From: Platycnemis pennipes
Taxonomy: Eukaryota > Arthropoda > Insecta > Odonata > Platycnemididae
DNA length: 64,000 nt
Assembly (NCBI GenBank): GCA_933228895.1
Contig: OW121847.1
Location: forward strand, 87,833,656-87,897,655
Direction of reading: 5' to 3'
In this document: piece by piece, positions 58,212 to 64,000 of the stretch
How the letters are laid out: the number at the start of each line of letters is the position of its first letter
Numbering within the stretch: the stretch's first letter is position 1
The notes under the pieces: model-generated
Database searches by the model: none
Seen by the model: only the letters and a program-made list of their open reading frames with translations
What the model was told of the DNA's origin: nothing
Program-made: the position numbers and the translations under genes

Positions 58212-59063
58212 ATCTTGTCGCCGAAGGCGGACGTGTTAAAGTTCGAAATAAAGAATGCGGAGTAAAAGACACTGATCCGCAAGCATACCGAGAAGCCCAT
58301 GCAAGGAAACTTGGAAACGCGTGGGCTATAGAAAGAGCTCACGTTCGCCTTCCTGCGCTCCGCAGGTTTGAAGTCCGAAACCGAGGGATGCCAAGATTGG
58401 TTCGCGTGCCAAGATGGTGTCATCAACACCCTCGTGTAGTCACCTCATCTTAGGGGCAGACGTGACGGACACGAAATGCAGAGCGTGCCGGAGACTTTAG
58501 GTCATCTACACTCCGGCTGCAGCTTTTAAGCTAAGAACGATTACATAAACCGGCACAACTCGGCTCTGCGGGTGTTGTATTACCACCTAAGACACCATTA
58601 CGGCATAGACGCGTATCCGGTGCTGCTTTACGCCCCTGGAGACATCGAGTCCGTCGTGGAGAACGATAAGTGTAAGATCTGCTGAAATTTTTCCTTCCCC
58701 ATCACCAGGCAGTTGGAGGCGACGAAGCCTGATATTGTTCTCCTCGACAATCTCTCGCATGCCATGTTTGTAATCGAGTTTTCGGCACCGGCCGAAAAGA
58801 ACATGGCAGCAAAGGAGATAGAAAAAAGGACGAAATATCAGGATCTGCAGTGCGAACTCCGGCAATTGTACGCGGGCTACTCTTTGAAACTGGTAGTCCT
58901 CATCGTGGACGTGCTTGGTGGTGTCAAGAGCTCACTGGTTGAGAATCTCAAGTGCATCCCAGCGAGCAGGGCGCGAGCGGATGCACTTGCAAGTGCAATG
59001 CAGGAGGCTGTCCTTATCGGGTCCCTCCGCCTGATTCGTGCACATGACCCTAATGCTGGATAG
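58212..59063 (+). pseudogene. R2-type LINE: zinc-knuckle remnant and restriction-like endonuclease
   Basis: Cysteines at 58,477 and 58,486 (KCRACRRL), a histidine at 58,502 and a cysteine at 58,518 keep a C-C-H-C order but are split by a stop and frame change. After further shifts, RVLYYHLRHHYGIDAYPV near 58,570-58,622 leads into KPDIVLLDN and FVIEFSAPAEKN (frame 58,713-59,063, PD at residues 6-7, E at 22), then KYQDL near 41-45. The PD...E spacing is that of the restriction-like (PD-D/ExK-type) endonuclease of R2-like elements, which cuts the target. The last 90 residues end in SLRLIRAHDP. The nuclease block itself is intact for 116 codons. Confidence 0.85.
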
Positions 59064-59260
59064 CCACCAATCGGATGGTGGTGGACGAGGCTACCCTTAG
59101 GCGCGACCCCTCTCGAGTCTCCGACAATTATGACGGCAACGAAACCTGATGCTAGCTGGAGACTCTGAGGTGTATGTTACTTTACTGTAACAAATATAAT
59201 TTTAATAACAATATATTATGCATATCTACGTAGAAAATATTCATGTATTTTATATTAATA

Positions 59261-59300
59261 GATCCACATAAATAGTATGTATGTACTATTTATGTGGATC
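59261..59300. repeat. Perfect 17-bp hairpin just 3' of the R2-type LINE
   Basis: gatccacataaatagta (59,261-59,277) and its exact reverse complement (59,284-59,300) flank a 6-nt loop, tgtatg. It lies about 80 bp past the LINE's last recognisable sequence. It may be a small palindromic insertion or part of the LINE 3' end. Confidence 0.75.
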
Positions 59301-60029
59301 CCCCCAGTGATGAGGGGATTATCCAGCTAACATGGATGGCTTCCTGCCAAGGGGTTCCCTAAAATCCCATCTTTTCAGGGAGCGGGGAGGGAAGGGGGAG
59401 TAAGTCGGAACAAAACACTCCAAACGGAATAGCGTCCTTGAGTTCCTTCGGAGGACTGGGTAGGCGGCAACGGCAGTTAAGGGGGTGATTTACCGCCGCG
59501 ACGAAAATTCCCATTTCTGGTAGCACGGAGAGAAACGCTGAGCGTTGAATTTTAACCGTTCTCGACGGAAGGATTTTTGAAGTAGAGCTGCTGCGACGAA
59601 GGAGGTTACGCGGCAAATCCTATTCATTTTTCACAGTTTGCGATGCATGCAGATGGCTGACGCGGCGAACGGCCTCTTAAGAAGACAATGGCTTAACCAT
59701 TAAGAATTATCCACATTAATTTTTACCGTATCTTCACAGCATCTTTGGGGAAGGCCTAATATAGATATTGATATATAAATTGTAATAAAATTTAAAACCT
59801 ATATTCACAGTTATGTATGGAAAGTCATTACTTAATCTTGTGCCGTGGTACGGAGGGGTCGCGATTTTGGTGGGGTACAGGTTGGTGACGGAAAATAAAA
59901 TTTTTAAGAAATAGTTGACAGGTTTATTTACCGAAGTTGGACGATGAAACAACATAAAAAATACAGAACGCTCGGCGCAAGAAGTGAAGGAAAATGGTGG
60001 AGGGGGTGAAGGAAAAGGGAGCTGGTCCC
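59301..60029. other. No supported gene
   Basis: No recognised motif. A minus-strand frame of 85 codons at 59,359-59,616 is unremarkable. Confidence 0.35.
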
Positions 60030-60825
60030 GACCCCATTCACACGAGCTCTCGTGAGCGAGCTCACGACAGCTGAAGCGACCGGCAGGGTTTGAACCGCCG
60101 TGAAATTTAACGGAACTCAGCTAGACCCTTTCAGACAAGTCCATATGATCCGCGGTCGGAGGCTCTCGAGCTGACATGCGGCTCAACCCGCTGGTAGCCG
60201 GCGACTGGCGAGGAGCTTTGGGACGTTCCATTGCATACAGACCTTTCACACGAGGCTCAGGAGAGCTGCAGATATGTAGGATTCCTTGTCACTCTGACTC
60301 CGACTGGCAAACCGTCCGTTGTGTCTTGTGCTTTCGTGGCATCAATGTGAAAATTGATCGCTAAATTGGAGAGGAGCATCTCCGTATTTGGCGCAGAAAG
60401 TTTCATTTTTGAAATCAAAGCGTGTATTTGTCTCTGTGACAGCGAATGCAGTGCTATAGTATGAATAAGATACCGAGGCGAGACGGGCGACACATAACAG
60501 ACCGAGAAATAATAGGCTTCAAACTTAGGCACAAGTTATCAAAAGATTATACCGACATTCGAAAGTATGTTGCATGAAAAAAAATGTTCATCTTCTCGCA
60601 GTTGATGAAACAAGACATGGAAACTCCCCAAAGTCAGTCTATCTCCAACATTGGGATGAACCCACCGCCGCGAAAACGAAGAGTCCTGAGGAGCATCGCC
60701 GGAGTAAGTAGCGTAGCGGTGAATTGGAGCCTGATCACCCGGCTCACGTGAGCTTGTGCATTTCCTTCCAGCTCTCACAAGCCGCTCTGGTGAGCGCGCT
60801 CTCGAGAGCTGGTGTGAAAGGGGTC
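60030..60825 (-). mobile_element. PIF/Harbinger-like remnant with terminal inverted repeats
   Basis: The left end (gaccccattcacacgagctc) and the right end read on the minus strand (gacccctttcacaccagctc) match for about 20 bp and continue with palindromic gagctctcgtgagc / gctctcgagagc words. A second end-like block lies at 60,240-60,260 (gacctttcacacgaggctc), so two elements may be nested. The minus strand encodes SRRWVHPNVGDRL and then FHVLFHQLREDEHFF (60,539-60,778, residues 36-67). This resembles the segment before the DDE domain in HARBI1/ALP1-type transposases (RRWWV.P....R...G.F..L...LR.D...F). The catalytic domain is missing, so the copy is internally deleted. No clear target duplication was found. 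Confidence 0.65.
60539..60778 (-). pseudogene. HARBI1/ALP1-like transposase N-terminal fragment
   Basis: A 79-codon frame. Residues 36-67 carry RRWVHPNVGDRLTLG and LREDEHFF, as in the N-terminal region of PIF/Harbinger transposases, ahead of the DDE nuclease. A second minus-strand frame, 60,257-60,532 (91 codons), continues downstream in the same orientation and might be the next part, but it is not clearly recognisable. No DDE motif is visible, so no transposase activity is expected. It could alternatively be the domesticated HARBI1 lineage, but the surrounding inverted repeats argue for a transposon. Confidence 0.6.
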
Positions 60826-60989
60826 TTACGACGCAGGAGCCGTCGACGGAGCCGCGGCTAGCAGTGGCCGGAACAGGGGGCGTTCAGCATGGCTACGAGC
60901 GGCGAGTGAGGGCGTTGGAGAATTAGTTCACACAAGTCTGTATCCGCACTAATAGGGGATTTTACCGGGAAGTAAGGTACAAAGATGGG

Positions 60990-61080
60990 CATGGAAGGGA
61001 AAGGAGGAAGGGTGGAGAGAAACCCGGCGTCGGAATTAGCCTGCTTTTAACGAAAAGGCGGCTGTCAGGCCGGTGACAAT
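60990..61080 (-). mobile_element. SINE 3' half, minus strand
   Basis: Contains the family words ggtggagagaaacccggcgt and ttttaacgaaaaggcg (minus-strand 3' region). It may be the distal half of the same copy whose 5' half lies at 61,830-61,985, with about 750 bp inserted or gained between them and the Nin-DC core lost. Confidence 0.55.
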
Positions 61081-61829
61081 CCCATAAGAGCACATAGTAT
61101 ACGATTCCATACTTTAACGCCACCACCCTAATGTGGGTCAATATATAAACAAAACCATCCGCGTAAATTGAATTCAGCTGTCCAAAGAATTCACCGGCTA
61201 TAAATAAATAAACATACCAATGCATACGGACAACTCGAGACAAAACCATGCCCATTCACTACTCTACTTAAAATAGAATGAAAATAAATATAAGACACTC
61301 ACTTCACTTCAACACAATTCATGTTTATAAACGTTACACATTTCACAAATTGCTAATAACTGACCTCCTTGAATCCTAGCGAAAGTCGAACAATCAGAAT
61401 AATCGATCAAGTCGGTTTCCGCTGGCATTCAGCTTCTGCACAATATCTTTCAATACTTCGTAAATTATATCAAGAAACAGAATCACACTCAATAAGTAAC
61501 CGAAATATGGATTCATAATGAAGTCCTCAATGAACGGCTAACTTCACAAATTTGCAGCCATCTTCTACAACTCGCTTATCAATCGATTACATCCGGGTTC
61601 GGAAAATAATATCTTCATTGAAATAGCATGGTATAAAATATAACATAGATAATTCTTTTTTAAACAAAAATTGAGATTGCAAAAGGAAGGCAATGATTTA
61701 ATTTTATTAATGATTAATTTGCTATCACTCGCTGACTGTGAAGCCAAAGCAGTCCCATATTATCCCAGCTGGATCGATACAAACATTTGTTTACCTTTTG
61801 CAGGTTTAATATACTAATACGATGTATTG

Positions 61830-61985
61830 CGATTGCACTGACCTCGTACCGTACTGTATACTGTTCCCCACAAAACACTCAAGTAGCGGCCTGACTGCCA
61901 AAGAAAAATATTTTCCACTACCAGGATTCGAAAACGGGCCCTCCCGATGAGAAGACTGTATACTAACAGCTACACGAATCGGTCC
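61830..61985 (-). mobile_element. SINE 5' half, minus strand
   Basis: The minus strand reads gaccgattcgtgtagctgtt, then a tRNA-like head with a mutated B-box, then gcctgactgccaaagaaaa-complementary sequence, then acagtatacagtacggtacg. The last part corresponds to the family segment before the core. It is older than the 51 kb copy. Confidence 0.5.
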
Positions 61986-61989
61986 CACT

Positions 61990-64000
61990 GAGAATTCAAA
62001 AAGTCCCATGATCAGACAAAAAAAGCCCAATCCGTACTCCCGACTCCCCTTTATACGCTTCCGGCAAGGCAACAGACTAGCTGCCTGCGCGTGTTATAAA
62101 TAACGGTAGATTTTCGATTTAACTTTTAAAACTGAAGAGGCTAATTGAGCTACTTTCGCGAAAGCGCTTGTTCATACGTTATCAGCTCTACACTGGTTAA
62201 CACGGGTTGTAGCGACATCGCTTACATACAGCAGTGCTGGTGTCATATTCCCATTCGACGGCACATCATCTAGGGCACCACTCTTGGTCGGCGCCGCCAA
62301 GTCTTGGCCACCATTTGGCCAAGGATACGAAGGCGAAGGTAATTCCACGCGCAACGATTGATCATCGCAATTCCTGTGGAAGGGAACTCCTTTCTGGATG
62401 ACCCGGGTTCGTCTCATGAGATGGTTAAACCCGATTCGCCCTGTTCGTCACGAAGGACGGCTCATTCGGAATAGTTTGAATTAACTCTGCCTTAGTCTAC
62501 GGTTTAGTGACTGTCTAAGAAATAATTTACGATTACTTCTTCTCACATCGTCTGCGGAAATGTAGAGTGCTTTGCAAAACATGCAGAATGCCCCAAGGAC
62601 AAATAATATTAAGTTATTGTTTCATCATATTACCAATGAAGAGAATCTCAACAAAAACCTTCTTACGAACCTTATGTTGAACTGTAACTTATATTATTTA
62701 TAACCAAATTAATATGTAGTCCCTACGCTCATCTGTATAATAAAATATTTAAAAAAGTCGGTGTTAAAGCGATATAATTACAAAAAATAAACGTAGCAAA
62801 AATTATTTTATAAATATGCATTTTGCGGATTTTATGACTGAATGGGCATTTGATTTCCACAGTTCCCTTTCTTATAGAAAGTTCGTAAAATTTACATATA
62901 AATGTATTCCATGGGAAAAGAAAAGCGAAGGCAGAAACACGAGCCACTGAGTTGAAACAACGCAAGTTGAGGCTAAGTGCTTTCATATTATAATTTCATT
63001 CACAGAATTCCTCGTGAAATAGTTCCCACGAAATTTTACTCTTTCTTTGCATTTATTGTAAAACGTACTCTATGCCATAAATCGATGCTTTACTCAAAAC
63101 TGATAATGCAACTATTGCTATACGGAGTGATGCAATCTTAACACATATATGTTGTGAATTACAAGGTAAATTATGTACGTTCTACAACCCAAGCTTTCAA
63201 ATTTTTTTGATAGTCGGGCACCCCAGACGGCAGTTCCAGAAACTCATAAAAATGCCTACCATATTCAAGTAATACCTGAAAATTTATTCACGCTTACAGC
63301 TCATGGTAAACGTATGCAATAAGAAAACGTTCAAGGAAGCAATTCAAATGCCATGACTAAACCTGATGAACATAATAATTTCCTAAGAGTCTGAACCTCA
63401 TTAGCAAATTCCCTACCGAAAAGTTAAAACTTTAATAAAAATTTCAAAATTAGATAAAAGGTTAGTTTTATCCTTGTTTTCATTACTGTAAAATAAGTAA
63501 TAATAACCAAACTGTGTGTTGATGATGCTCTCAATGGAGAGCACGAACTACCAATAGGCAATGAGTACAACGTGCTCCATAGTAAAGTTTTGTAAACTCT
63601 TATCAGCTTTAGATGCATGGAGTGCTTCAGATTCCGGGATCATACAGGAAGTTTACTCACCAACTCCCGTAATTCACATGGAGTCATAACAAATTCCAAA
63701 GGAGGCACAAAGTTTCCTCACGCCTATGGGAAATCGAGATGGCTAGAGTGTATCAAGTTCCCATGAGACCAGTAATCAGTGCCGGAAGACCAAGTGAGAC
63801 TTGGCCCCCCGGCTAGAAATCACGCTCAGCAGACATAAAATATGATCGCTCCATCAATATGACGATTAGCATATCCCTGCACGGAATTCAAGTCCTCCAG
63901 ATTCCAGGGTGGCGGTGAAACATGTGCCAATAGCATTTGCGATCCTCAGGATAGAGGGTTTCACCTCACTGATCTCGGGATATATACGCGCACGCTCACT
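61990..64000. other. No supported gene
   Basis: AT-rich DNA with short frames. A segment near 62,340-62,420 with cccgggttcgtctcatgag has some resemblance to tRNA-derived sequence but not enough to call. Nothing else is seen. Confidence 0.4.

Larger units (their letters stand above)
56700..59180 (+). mobile_element. R2-type LINE (restriction-like endonuclease class), internally deleted
   Basis: The 5' part (56,798-57,240) encodes an N-terminal region with RREWTETLRGDLLACHA followed by YIARMHSMW, typical of R2-type LINE proteins. Next, without the usual fingers and the motif A aspartate, comes the reverse-transcriptase motif B region (RRGVYQGDSLSPLLFC, about 57,341-57,388) and the catalytic motif C YWDD. 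Later parts give thumb-region sequence, a zinc-knuckle remnant and a C-terminal restriction-like endonuclease. Stops at 57,693 and 58,209 and frame changes near 57,545, 58,220 and 58,500 disable it. The copy is therefore internally deleted and broken. The 3' non-coding part carries a small inverted repeat (gagtctcc ... ggagactc, 59,115-59,166). No target duplication was found, and the 5' limit is approximate. Confidence 0.85.

Noticed and set aside
1..64000. CRISPR array, bacterial operons, prophage or integron
   Set aside because: No regularly spaced repeats with unique spacers, no dense gene runs and no bacterial ribosome-binding sites. The content is clearly eukaryotic repeat-rich DNA.

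Overview
This window looks like repeat-rich, gene-poor DNA from a large animal genome, most probably an arthropod. No tool was run, so the species cannot be named. The sequence is AT-rich, has no long intact open reading frame and no dense gene runs, and contains no host gene I can identify with confidence. What can be recognised is almost entirely decayed mobile DNA: an RTE/BovB-like LINE, an older LINE it landed in, a restriction-like-endonuclease (R2-type) LINE, a Penelope-like element, a PIF/Harbinger-like remnant, tRNA-derived SINEs with a Nin-DC-like core, long terminal-inverted-repeat elements, foldback elements and MITEs.

Layout. 1-11 kb: intergenic DNA with a foldback at 2.0-2.2 kb, SINE copies at 0.73-1.03 and 4.7-5.4 kb (one nested in another) and two direct-repeat families at 6.2-7.3 kb. 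10.3-14.2 kb: GC/CpG-richer DNA with a SINE. 14,230-16,611: a 2.4 kb element with long terminal inverted repeats and a CAG target duplication. 18-20 kb: several SINE copies. 22,067-25,374: a near full-length but broken RTE-type LINE with a perfect 12-bp target duplication; it starts with a tRNA-like A-box/B-box module and sits inside an older LINE whose reading frame resumes on the other side. 26-31 kb: nothing recognisable. 31,299-32,334: a 1 kb foldback with arms of about 470 bp. 35,457-35,525: a lone exon-like island on the minus strand. 36,971-37,112: a 3 x 42 bp minisatellite ending in a hairpin. 38,003-42,499: a 4.5 kb terminal-inverted-repeat element with a 300-bp internal tandem duplication. 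45.5-48 kb: two related MITEs, one splitting the GIY-YIG domain of a Penelope-like element. 51.0-51.8 kb: two SINEs, one with a perfect 14-bp target duplication. 54.5-55.1 kb: a 170-bp palindrome and a LINE tail. 56.7-59.2 kb: an internally deleted R2-type LINE. 60.0-60.8 kb: a Harbinger-like remnant. 61-64 kb: SINE fragments and unassigned DNA.

The genes do not form pathways. What can be read is a history of insertion: old LINE then RTE; Penelope then MITE; SINE into SINE. The most unusual observation is the RTE copy that has a tRNA-like promoter module at its very 5' end, inside its target-site duplications. Almost all short open reading frames in the window overlap repeats or lie in random intergenic DNA and are not annotated as genes.
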